From: Comamonas testosteroni TK102
GTDB lineage: Bacteria > Pseudomonadota > Gammaproteobacteria > Burkholderiales > Burkholderiaceae_C
NCBI RefSeq assembly: GCF_000739375.1
Contig: NZ_CP006704.1
Coordinates: forward strand, 3,968,001-4,032,000
Direction of reading: 5' to 3'
DNA: 64,000 bases
This document shows, piece after piece, positions 52,590-60,235 of this stretch (positions are counted from its first letter, which is position 1; each line of letters starts with the position of its first letter). A model generated the notes under the pieces. The model made no database searches, was not told where the DNA came from, and saw only the letters and a program-made list of their open reading frames with translations. A program made the translations under genes and the position numbers.

Positions 52590-54557
52590 ATGTCTGAACC
52601 CATCACATGGATGCCGGATGGCACCCCCTACAACACCCGATTTGGCGACCGCTATCACAGCGAGCTGGGCGGCCTTGACCAGGCCCGACAGGTCTTTCTC
52701 GGCGGCTGCGGTCTGCCTGCGGCCTGGGCCGATGCGGCTCAGTGGCGCATTCTGGAAACCGGCTTCGGCTTGGGCCTGAACTTTCTCGTCACCTGGGCGG
52801 CATGGAAAGCCGACCCGAAACGCCCGCGCATGCTGCATTTTGTCTCGGTGGAAGCCCACCCGGTCTCGCGCGAGGATCTGCTCAAGTCCTTGCCCGCCGG
52901 CGAGACACTGCGTCCGCTTGGCGAGCAGCTGGCCGCGCAATGGTGGGGGCTGCTGCCCGGCGTGCACCGCCTTTCGTTCGACGACGGCCAGGTGCTGCTG
53001 ACGCTCTATATAGGCGACGCCAAGACCATGTTGCGCAAGCAGCAGCTGACGGCAGACAGCGTGTACCTGGATGGCTTTTCTCCCCAGCTCAACCCCGAGA
53101 TGTGGGACGAAGACGCCATGAAGAACATTGCCCGCCATTGCCGCCGGGGCACCCGGCTGGCCACCTGGTGCGTAGCCGGACATGTGCGCCAGGCGCTCAA
53201 GGCTCAGGGTTTTGAAGTCAAGAAGCGCGCCGGCGTGCCACCCAAGCGCCATAACCTGCATGCGGCCTACAACCCGGCCTGGGAACCGCGCCATCGCAGC
53301 GACGGCCTGCCTGCGCCGGTGAGCCAGGCCGGTCGCTGTCTGGTGCTGGGTGCGGGTCTGGCCGGTGCCGCCGCCGCCGCCAGCCTGGCCAGGCGTGGCT
53401 GGGAAGTGACCGTACTGGATGCGGCGGCCGCGCCTGCTGCAGGGGCCTCGGGCCTGCCTGCCGGCCTGTTCTGCCCGCATATTTCGCCCGACGACAGCGT
53501 CCTGTCACGCCTGTCCAGAAGCGGCGTGCGCACAACGCTACAGAATCTGCAGCAACTGAGCCAGGCAAACAAACTGCAGCCTGCCCGAGACTGGGCTCAT
53601 GGCGGGGTGCTCGAACACGACCTGAACGAGCCTTCCCATCTGCCCAGGTCATGGCTGCAGCCCGGAAGCGATACCTACCCCTGGGGTCTGCACTGGAGCG
53701 CGCCCGTGCAGCCGGACCAGCTGGCTGCGGCCCATCTGCCCGCAGACAGTCAGGCTGTCTGGCATGAGCAGGCGGGCTGGGTGCGCCCTGCACAACTGGT
53801 GCAGGCGCTGCTGCAATCCCCCGGAATTCATTGGCAAGGTCATGCTTCGGCCTCAAGGCTGCTGCGCGATCCGCTGCGCCAGCTCTGGCAAGTGCAGGAT
53901 GCCCAGGGCCAGACCCTGGCCGAAGCCCCGATGCTGGTGCTGGCCCTGGGCCCGGATACCAGGCCCTTGCTGCAGGCTAGCGGGCTGGCGGCAGGCGAAT
54001 GGGAGCTGCAAGCCATACGCGGCCAGGTCAGCGTGGCCGAGCATGATGCCGGGACGCTGGCAGCCATGCCGCCCTTCCCCGTCAACGGTCACGGCAATCT
54101 GGTGCCGGACTTTCCCTCGGCCGACCGGGCCGGCGCGCACCAGTGGATCATGGGATCGACCTTCGAGCGCGATGTGACCGAGCTGCCGCCCACCGCCGAC
54201 GACCAGCAGGCCGCCCATGCCAGCAATGGCGAAAAGCTGGCCGCTTTGCTGCCCGGCTGCAGGCAGGCGCTGCGCTCCTTCTTCGATGCTGAGCAGCGAC
54301 CCGCCACCTGGGCGCGCCTGCGTTGCGCGGCCTATGACCGTCTGCCGCTGGCAGGCCCTGCCGGGCAGTCGGCAGCCGATCTACCGGGCCTATGGGTGCT
54401 GACGGGGCTGGGCTCACGCGGGCTGACGCTGTCCATGCTTTGCGGCGAGCTGCTGGCGGCGCGCCTGCATGGCGAGCCGCTGCCGCTGGATGCCAGACTG
54501 GCGCAGGCCCTGGGTACGCAGCGCCTGTGGAGCCGCTCCCTGCAGCAGCCCAGGTAA
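52590..54557 (+). CDS. mnmC: Bifunctional tRNA mnm5s2U34 biosynthesis protein MnmC
   Basis: This 655-residue fusion completes the wobble modification of tRNAs for Lys, Glu and Gln. The N-terminal methyltransferase domain (about 1-235) has WRILETGFGLGLNFLVTWAAW as SAM site and the DGFSPQLNPEMWDEDAM catalytic region. The C-terminal FAD oxidase (about 250-640) begins CLVLGAGLAGAAAAASLARRGWEVTVLDAA and removes the carboxymethyl group. It follows the PF03458 gene on the same strand, separated by a dispersed repeat. The C-terminal RYD-like segment RCAAYDRLPLAGP is conserved. No clear ribosome site precedes ATG 52590. Confidence 0.94.
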   Translation: MSEPITWMPDGTPYNTRFGDRYHSELGGLDQARQVFLGGCGLPAAWADAAQWRILETGFGLGLNFLVTWAAWKADPKRPRMLHFVSVEAHPVSREDLLKSLPAGETLRPLGEQLAAQWWGLLPGVHRLSFDDGQVLLTLYIGDAKTMLRKQQLTADSVYLDGFSPQLNPEMWDEDAMKNIARHCRRGTRLATWCVAGHVRQALKAQGFEVKKRAGVPPKRHNLHAAYNPAWEPRHRSDGLPAPVSQAGRCLVLGAGLAGAAAAASLARRGWEVTVLDAAAAPAAGASGLPAGLFCPHISPDDSVLSRLSRSGVRTTLQNLQQLSQANKLQPARDWAHGGVLEHDLNEPSHLPRSWLQPGSDTYPWGLHWSAPVQPDQLAAAHLPADSQAVWHEQAGWVRPAQLVQALLQSPGIHWQGHASASRLLRDPLRQLWQVQDAQGQTLAEAPMLVLALGPDTRPLLQASGLAAGEWELQAIRGQVSVAEHDAGTLAAMPPFPVNGHGNLVPDFPSADRAGAHQWIMGSTFERDVTELPPTADDQQAAHASNGEKLAALLPGCRQALRSFFDAEQRPATWARLRCAAYDRLPLAGPAGQSAADLPGLWVLTGLGSRGLTLSMLCGELLAARLHGEPLPLDARLAQALGTQRLWSRSLQQPR

Positions 54558-54566
54558 GCCACTCAC

Positions 54567-54606
54567 AAAAAAAAGCACGCAGCGCTTACGGAGAAGTGCT
54601 GCGTGC
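54567..54606 (-). terminator. Terminator of the CorC/CNNM-type gene
   Basis: GCACGCAGC-x-CTT faces AAG-x-GCTGCGTGC (54575-54587 with 54594-54606), followed on the minus strand by eight T (54567-54574). It also closes mnmC from the other side. Confidence 0.85.
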
Positions 54607-54634
54607 CGTTTCGGCCCTGATTCTGAAGCCGGGT

Positions 54635-55954
54635 TTATTCGCTGCTTAACGATGCCACGGTGACCAGGGGCTCCAGTCTGGTCGCCAGCACCTTGTCCAG
54701 CGTCTTGCCATCCATGTCAACGACTTCAAAGCGCCAGTCTTCCCACTCCACCACGTCGGCTTCGGTGGGCACGCGGCCCAGCAGCAGCATGATCATGCCG
54801 CTCAGGGTGTGATAGCGGCCGCGCTCTTCCTCGGGCACGGCATGCAGGCCCAGCCGGTCCTTGAGCTCGGGCACGGGAATATGGCCGTCCAGCAACCAGC
54901 TGCCGTCTTCGCGCTGCACGGCCCAGCTGGTCTCAGGGTCGCGCGGCTGGAATTCGCCGGTAATCGCCTCGATCAGGTCCTGCAGCGTGACAATGCCCTG
55001 CACCTCGCCGTACTCGTCGATCACAAAAGCCATATGCAGATCGGAGGTGCGGAAGTTGTCCAGCAGCTCCATGCCGGTAATGGTCTCGGGCACATAGAGG
55101 GCCGCCTGCAAAGGCTGGTCCTTGAGCGCCTGCCTGCCCTTGTTGAGCAAGGCCTGCGTCAGCCACTGGCGGGCATTGAGCACGCCCACGATATTGTTCA
55201 TATCGCCGCGCACGACCGGGAAGCGCGCATGGTCGGCCTGTTCGACACGGGCCAGAGTCTCTTCCAGGCTCTCGTCGATATCGAGACAGATGACATCGCT
55301 GCGCGGCACCATCAGCGAGCCGATCTGGCGATCGTCCAGACGGAACACGTTGCGCACCATGGTGTGCTCCTGCGACTCGATCACGCCGGCCGTGTGGCCC
55401 TCCACCAAAATGGCCTGGATTTCCTCTTCGGTCACCACGCTGCCATTGCTTTCCTTGACGCCCAGCACCTTGAGCAGGCCGCGCGTCGATGCCGACAGCA
55501 ACCAGACAAAGGGTTTGGTGGCCAGGGCCAGGAAGTTGATGGGACGCGAGATCAGGCGCGCCAGGGCCTCGGGATGGGTCTGGCCCAGGCGCTTGGGAAC
55601 CAGCTCGCCCACGACGATGGAGAAGTAGGTGATCAGCACCACCACCAGGCCGGTGGAGAGGTAGTCGGCATATTTCTGGGTCATGCCCATGGTGATCAGC
55701 CAGTTCTCCAGCGGGCCGGCCAGAGCCGCCTCGCCGACGATGCCGTTGAGCACGCCGATGGAGGTGATACCGATCTGGATGGTGGAGAGGAAACGCGTCG
55801 GATCCTCTCCCAGTTTGATAGCAGCTGCCGCGCCGCTGTCGCCCTCATCCACCAGTTTCTGCATGCGGCTCTTGCGGGCGGTGACCAGCGCGATTTCCGA
55901 CATGGCGAACACGCCGTTCAGACAGATGAGAGCGAAAAGTATGGCTATTTCCAT
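54635..55954 (-). CDS. CNNM/CorC-type hemolysin-family membrane protein
   Basis: This 439-residue protein has an N-terminal DUF21 (CNNM) domain with about four helices (about 1-195), two CBS domains (about 210-340: MVPRSDVICLDIDESLEETLARVEQADHARFPVVRGDMNNIVGVL and MAFVIDEYGEVQGIVTLQDLIEAITGEFQ) and a CorC/HlyC-type C-terminal domain (about 350-430). Relatives mediate Mg2+ or Co2+ efflux or sodium-coupled Mg2+ transport; the older name hemolysin is not supported by function. It is a single gene with its own terminator. Confidence 0.92.
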   Translation of the reverse strand: MEIAILFALICLNGVFAMSEIALVTARKSRMQKLVDEGDSGAAAAIKLGEDPTRFLSTIQIGITSIGVLNGIVGEAALAGPLENWLITMGMTQKYADYLSTGLVVVLITYFSIVVGELVPKRLGQTHPEALARLISRPINFLALATKPFVWLLSASTRGLLKVLGVKESNGSVVTEEEIQAILVEGHTAGVIESQEHTMVRNVFRLDDRQIGSLMVPRSDVICLDIDESLEETLARVEQADHARFPVVRGDMNNIVGVLNARQWLTQALLNKGRQALKDQPLQAALYVPETITGMELLDNFRTSDLHMAFVIDEYGEVQGIVTLQDLIEAITGEFQPRDPETSWAVQREDGSWLLDGHIPVPELKDRLGLHAVPEEERGRYHTLSGMIMLLLGRVPTEADVVEWEDWRFEVVDMDGKTLDKVLATRLEPLVTVASLSSE

Positions 55955-56239
55955 AGTCAGGCACCCGCTTTCAATCCAGGCGCCTCAATCATTGAACAAG
56001 CCCCGATTCTAGAGAATGCGCGGCGCAGGGCCGCTCACAAAATGCAAGCGCGCAGAAAGGAAATTCGCCGAGGCACCCTGTTCGACCTGTGAACCAGCCC
56101 TCTCACATATTCAATCAGATATATATGAAGCACTAAATAATCGTTTGTTTTTATATAAAGCCTCTCTACAGTTCAGTCCAACGATCCAAGTGCAATGCTA
56201 CGCGTGGCAGGGCATACGCTCCACGGAAGAACTGAAGAC
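55955..56239. other. Promoter region of the cys operon
   Basis: No gene is seen. The stretch 56100-56185 is strongly AT-rich, with repeated ATATAT and TTTTATAT tracts, as expected for CysB-type binding regions. A TTGTTT and TATAAA pair near 56143-56160 could be the promoter of cysI. CysB sites are poorly conserved, so none is assigned. Confidence 0.4.
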
Positions 56240-58024
56240 ATGTATCAATACACCGATTTCGACAAAGCGTTCGTCAAGCAACGCGCCGACCAGTTCCGTG
56301 ACCAGCTCCAGCGCTGGCAGGCAGGCAAGCTCACGGAAGACGACTTCCGCCCGCTGCGTCTGCAAAACGGCTGGTACGTGCAGCGCTATGCGCCCATGCT
56401 GCGTGTGGCCGTGCCCTACGGTGAAATCAATTCCGCCCAGATCCGCGTACTGGCCAGGGTGGCGCGCGAGTATGACGAGCCCGAGGCCGAAGTCTTCAAA
56501 CAGGCTCTGGAAGGCCAGGGCAAACTGGGCACCACCTATCTGCCCAAGAACTGCGCCCATTTCACCACCCGCACCAATGTGCAGTTCAACTGGATTCCGC
56601 TGAGCAAGTCTGCCGATGTGATGGATCTGCTGGCATCGGTGAACCTGCACGGCATCCAGACCAGCGGCAACTGCATCCGCAACACCACCACCGATGCACT
56701 GGCCGGTATCGCACCCGACGAGATCGTCGACCCCCGTCCCTATGCAGAAATTCTGCGTCAGTGGACCACGCTGCACCCCGAGTTCGCGTTTCTGCCACGC
56801 AAGTTCAAGATCGCCATCACCGGCGCCAGCGAAGACCGCGCCGCCACGGGCTGGCATGACGTGGGCCTGCACATGGTCAAGAACGAAGCCGGCGAGATCG
56901 GCTTCAAGGTCTTCGTGGGCGGCGGCATGGGCCGCACACCCGTGATCGGCACCGTGATCCGCGAGTTCCTGCCCTGGAACCAGATCATGAACTACATCGA
57001 GGCCATCGTCCGCGTCTACAACGAGCTGGGCCGCCGCGACAACAAGTACAAGGCACGCATCAAGATTCTGGTCAAGGCCGAAGGCCAGGCCTATATCGAT
57101 GCCGTCGAAGAGGAATTCCGCCAGATCGTCGAAGTGGACGGCGGCCCTCACACCGTGCCCCAGGCAGAGTTCGATCGCGTGTCTGCCATGTTCACCACGC
57201 CCGCTCTGCCCGTGGTGGCCGATGCCGCAGGCGATGAGCAGGCCCTGATTGCCCAGACCGCCAAGGAACCCGCTTTTGCACGCTGGATTGCCCGCAACGT
57301 CCACGCCCACCGTGTGGCCGGTCTGCGCGCCGTGACCCTGTCCTTCAAGCGTGTGGGCCAGGCCCCCGGCGATGCACAGAGCGAACAGCTCGACGCACTG
57401 GCTCATCTGGTGGACAAGTTCTCTGCCGGCGAAGCCCGCGTGACGCACGACCAGAACGTGATGCTGCCCTGGGTGCAGGTCGGCCAGCTGCATGCGCTGT
57501 GGACCGAGGCCAAGGCCCTGGGCCTGGCCAGCACCAATGTGGCGCTGCTCACCGACATGATCGCCTGCCCCGGCGGTGACTTCTGCGCGCTGGCCAATGC
57601 CCGCAGCCTGCCGATTGCCGACGCCATCACGGCCCGCTACCAGGATCTGGACGAGCTGGACGACATCGGCGAGATCGATCTGCATATCAGCGGTTGCATC
57701 AACAGCTGTGGCCACCACCACAGCGGCCATATCGGCATCCTGGGCGTGGATAAGGACGGCAAGGAGTGGTATCAGGTCACGCTGGGCGGCTCCGACGGCT
57801 CGACCCTGTCCGGCCAGGCCGTGGCCGGCAAGGTCATCGGCCCCTCGTTCAGCGCCGCCGAAGTGCCCGATGTGATCGAAGCCGTGCTCAGCACCTATCG
57901 CGACCTGCGCCAGCCCGGCGAGCACTTCATCGACGCTGTGCGCCGCATCGGCCTGGATCCCTTCAAGGAGGCCGGCAAGGCCGCCCGCCACCCTGTGGAA
58001 ACCGAAGAAGAAGCGCTGGCCTGA
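56240..58024 (+). CDS. cysI: Sulfite reductase, sirohaem subunit (nitrite/sulfite reductase family)
   Basis: This 594-residue enzyme reduces sulfite to sulfide with six electrons. Two ferredoxin-like half domains and two sirohaem domains are present. The [4Fe-4S]-sirohaem cysteines lie in ACPGGDFC (about 446-453) and SGCINSCGHHHSGHIG (about 486-501); THFTTRTNVQFNW-type residues line the active site. ATG 56240 (MYQYTDFDKAF) has GAAG upstream. No flavoprotein subunit CysJ is adjacent; a ferredoxin and its reductase at 61754-63190 could be the donors. The operon continues with DUF934, cysH, cysD and cysN. Confidence 0.93.
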   Translation: MYQYTDFDKAFVKQRADQFRDQLQRWQAGKLTEDDFRPLRLQNGWYVQRYAPMLRVAVPYGEINSAQIRVLARVAREYDEPEAEVFKQALEGQGKLGTTYLPKNCAHFTTRTNVQFNWIPLSKSADVMDLLASVNLHGIQTSGNCIRNTTTDALAGIAPDEIVDPRPYAEILRQWTTLHPEFAFLPRKFKIAITGASEDRAATGWHDVGLHMVKNEAGEIGFKVFVGGGMGRTPVIGTVIREFLPWNQIMNYIEAIVRVYNELGRRDNKYKARIKILVKAEGQAYIDAVEEEFRQIVEVDGGPHTVPQAEFDRVSAMFTTPALPVVADAAGDEQALIAQTAKEPAFARWIARNVHAHRVAGLRAVTLSFKRVGQAPGDAQSEQLDALAHLVDKFSAGEARVTHDQNVMLPWVQVGQLHALWTEAKALGLASTNVALLTDMIACPGGDFCALANARSLPIADAITARYQDLDELDDIGEIDLHISGCINSCGHHHSGHIGILGVDKDGKEWYQVTLGGSDGSTLSGQAVAGKVIGPSFSAAEVPDVIEAVLSTYRDLRQPGEHFIDAVRRIGLDPFKEAGKAARHPVETEEEALA

Positions 58025-58048
58025 AGCCATAAGAACAAGGATAAAGTC

Positions 58049-58435
58049 ATGAAAATTCTGGCAAGCAACGAATACCAGGCCCCCACCGAAAGCACCGGCA
58101 ATGTGCTGGTGCTGGCGAACGATGTGAACGCCCTCGAAGCCAATCTCGACGGCATCATCCAGGTGGATCTGCATTTCCCCAACTTCACCGACGGCCGCGC
58201 CTTCAGCCAGGCCTATCTGCTGCGTCGCCGCCTGAAGTTTGCGGGCGACATCCGCGCCACCGGCGATGTGCTGATCGACCAGCTGGTTCAGATGGAGCGC
58301 ACAGGCTTCAGCAGCGCCGTGCTGCGCGAAGGCGTGGACGCCGCCGATGCCCAGCGCCAGTTCGAGCGCTTTGGCGGTTTCTACCAGGCCGATGCCGTGC
58401 ACACCCAGCCTCATTTCGCCGAGGTGCAAGCATGA
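58049..58435 (+). CDS. DUF934-domain protein of sulfate assimilation
   Basis: This 128-residue protein matches DUF934 over its length (VLVLANDVNALEANLDGIIQVDLHFPNFTDGRAFSQAYLLRRRLKFAGDIRATGDVLIDQLVQMERTGF). DUF934 genes are found almost always between cysI and cysH in proteobacteria; the activity is unknown, and an accessory role to sulfite reductase is assumed from position. It lies 24 bases after cysI, and its stop overlaps the cysH start by four bases. Confidence 0.9.
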   Translation: MKILASNEYQAPTESTGNVLVLANDVNALEANLDGIIQVDLHFPNFTDGRAFSQAYLLRRRLKFAGDIRATGDVLIDQLVQMERTGFSSAVLREGVDAADAQRQFERFGGFYQADAVHTQPHFAEVQA

Positions 58436-59079
58436 GCCAGCTCGCCCCCGCAAGCACCCTCGACCTGGATCTGGCACGAATCAATGCCGAGCTGGGCCGC
58501 GACGCCCAGGCGCTGGTGGACTGGGCCGTGGGCCTGGGTCAGTCCACCATCGTCACCACCAACTTCCGTCCCTTCGAGGCGGTGATCCTGCACATGGTGA
58601 CGCGCGCCAACCCCGACGTGCCCGTGGTCTGGATGGACAACGGCTACAACACCGAAGCCACCTATCAGTTTGCCGATGCGGTGACCAAGCAGCTTGGGCT
58701 CAAGCTCAAGATCTACCTGCCGCTGCGCTCACGCGCCCACCGCGAGGCCGTGGAAGGCGCCACGCCGGCATTGGACGACCCGCGCCATGCGGCCTTCACC
58801 GAAGAGGTGAAGCTGGAGCCCTTTGCCCGCGCCCTGCGCGAGACCGCACCCAAGGTCTGGTTCACCGCTCTGCGCGCCACCGACACCGCCGTGCGTGCGC
58901 AGATGGACCCCGTGAGCATCAACCCCGACGGTCTGGTCAAGGTTGCGCCGCTGCTGCACTGGTCGTCCAAGGAGCTGTACGAATACTGCGAAAAGCACGG
59001 CCTGCCCAACAACTTTGACTATGTGGACCCCACCAAGGGCGAAGACAACCGCGAGTGCGGCCTCCACATTGCTCACTAA
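58432..59079 (+). CDS. cysH: Phosphoadenylyl-sulfate reductase-type protein, shortened and motif-poor
   Basis: This 215-residue CysH-family protein should reduce (phospho)adenylyl-sulfate to sulfite. The C-terminal catalytic motif RECGLHIAH (Cys211) is present, and VWMDNGYNTEATYQFADAV and KVAPLLHWSSKELYEYCEKHGLPNN fit the family. However, the segment between KHGLPNN and ECGLH, which normally holds the GYxSxGxxxTT substrate loop, is missing (about 25-30 residues), and the usual GLRREQSxxR reads ALRATDTAVRAQ. There are no CC...CxxC cysteines, so it is not an Fe-S APS reductase. It is a genuine in-operon gene, but a divergent one. Confidence 0.8.
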   Translation: MSQLAPASTLDLDLARINAELGRDAQALVDWAVGLGQSTIVTTNFRPFEAVILHMVTRANPDVPVVWMDNGYNTEATYQFADAVTKQLGLKLKIYLPLRSRAHREAVEGATPALDDPRHAAFTEEVKLEPFARALRETAPKVWFTALRATDTAVRAQMDPVSINPDGLVKVAPLLHWSSKELYEYCEKHGLPNNFDYVDPTKGEDNRECGLHIAH

Positions 59080-59083
59080 AAAA

Positions 59084-59120
59084 TAGCAACCAGCGCTTGC
59101 TAGATATGCGCTAGAGAACT
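59084..59120. repeat. Dispersed AGCGCTTGCTAG-type repeat, copy 4 (cysH-cysD gap)
   Basis: AATAGCAACCAGCGCTTGCTAGATATGCGCTAGAGAAC-like: AGCGCTTGCTAG faces CTAG/GCGCTAG. It belongs to the same family as copies 1-3 and lies inside the cys operon. Confidence 0.6.
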
Positions 59121-59141
59121 GTTTCGCTTGAAAGTGTATTT

Positions 59142-60074
59142 ATGAACGCCCGTGTGGATACTTCCGTGTTGAGCCATCTCAGCAATCGCCACCTGGATGC
59201 GCTGGAAGAAGAAACCATCTTCATCCTGCGCGAAGTGGCCGCCGCTTTTGAACGCCCCACCCTGCTGTTTTCGGGCGGCAAGGATTCGCTGGTCATGCTT
59301 CGCTGCGCCGAAAAAGCCTTTGGCGCAGGCCGCATCCCCTACCCTCTGCTGATGATCGACACCGGCCACAACTTCCCAGAAGTGACCGATTTCCGCGACC
59401 AGCGAGCCAGGGAACTGGGCGCCGAGCTCATCGTGCGCAGTGTGGAAGACTCGATGGCACGCGGCACCGTGCGCCTGGCCCACCCCGGCGAATCGCGCAA
59501 TGTGCACCAGTCCGTGACGCTGCTGGAGGCGATTGACGAGTTCCGCTTCGATGCCCTGATCGGCGGCGCGCGCCGCGACGAGGAAAAGGCCCGCGCCAAG
59601 GAACGCATCTTCAGCCACCGCGACAGCTTCGGCCAGTGGCAGCCCAAGGCCCAGCGCCCCGAACTGTGGACGCTGTTCAACACCCGTATTGCGCAGGGAG
59701 AGCATTTCCGCGTCTTCCCCATCAGCAACTGGACCGAGCTGGACGTGTGGCAGTACATCGCCCGAGAAAACATCGCCCTGCCATCGATCTACTACACCCA
59801 CAAGCGCGATGTGGTGGAGCGCAAGGGCCTGCTGGTGCCCGTGACCGAGCTGACGCCTCCCAGGGATGGCGAAGAAGTGGTGGTACGTGATGTGCGTTTC
59901 CGCACCGTGGGTGACATCACCTGCACCTGCCCCGTGGAAAGCACGGCAGCAACGGCCGAAGACATCGTGATCGAAACCCTGGCCGCCGAGGTCAGCGAAC
60001 GTGGCGCGACGCGCATGGATGACAAGACCAGCGAAGCGTCCATGGAAAAGCGCAAGAAAGACGGTTACTTCTAA
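59142..60074 (+). CDS. cysD: Sulfate adenylyltransferase subunit 2
   Basis: This 310-residue catalytic subunit of ATP sulfurylase makes adenylyl-sulfate. It has the PP-loop LLFSGGKDSLVMLRCAEKAF (about 47-66), LLMIDTGHNFPEVTDFRD, GGARRDEEKARAKERIFSHRD and the C-terminal FRTVGDITCTCPVES and SERGATRMDDKTSEASMEKRKKDGYF. CysN supplies GTP-driven energy. It is separated from cysH by a short repeat and from cysN by 161 bases holding another repeat. Confidence 0.96.
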   Translation: MNARVDTSVLSHLSNRHLDALEEETIFILREVAAAFERPTLLFSGGKDSLVMLRCAEKAFGAGRIPYPLLMIDTGHNFPEVTDFRDQRARELGAELIVRSVEDSMARGTVRLAHPGESRNVHQSVTLLEAIDEFRFDALIGGARRDEEKARAKERIFSHRDSFGQWQPKAQRPELWTLFNTRIAQGEHFRVFPISNWTELDVWQYIARENIALPSIYYTHKRDVVERKGLLVPVTELTPPRDGEEVVVRDVRFRTVGDITCTCPVESTAATAEDIVIETLAAEVSERGATRMDDKTSEASMEKRKKDGYF

Positions 60075-60075
60075 C

Positions 60076-60180
60076 GCTCCCCCTGTGGCGCTATCGCGCC
60101 TTCCCCCTCTCTCGTCAGGCTTCGCCTTCGGGAGGGGGACGACACCAGCGCAGCGGGACGGCCCTTGCGCGGTGTCCGGG
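60076..60180 (+). repeat. Dispersed GC-rich 3' repeat, copy A5
   Basis: It begins about 2 bases past the cysD stop: CGCTCCCCCTGTGGCGCT, CGCGCCTTCCCCCTCTCTCG, CTTCGGGAGGGGGACGACACC, AGCGCAGCGGGACGGCCCTTGC. It lies between the two subunit genes cysD and cysN of one enzyme. Confidence 0.8.
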
Positions 60181-60235
60181 GTTGGGCCATGCCTGTTCAA
60201 GGATCACGCCCAGGCCTGATCGAAGAAAGAATGCG

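Noticed and set aside
56198..58477. A 759-codon open frame opposite cysI and DUF934
   Set aside because: It is a mirror of the GC-rich coding strand; composition is Gly/Ala/His-rich without domains.
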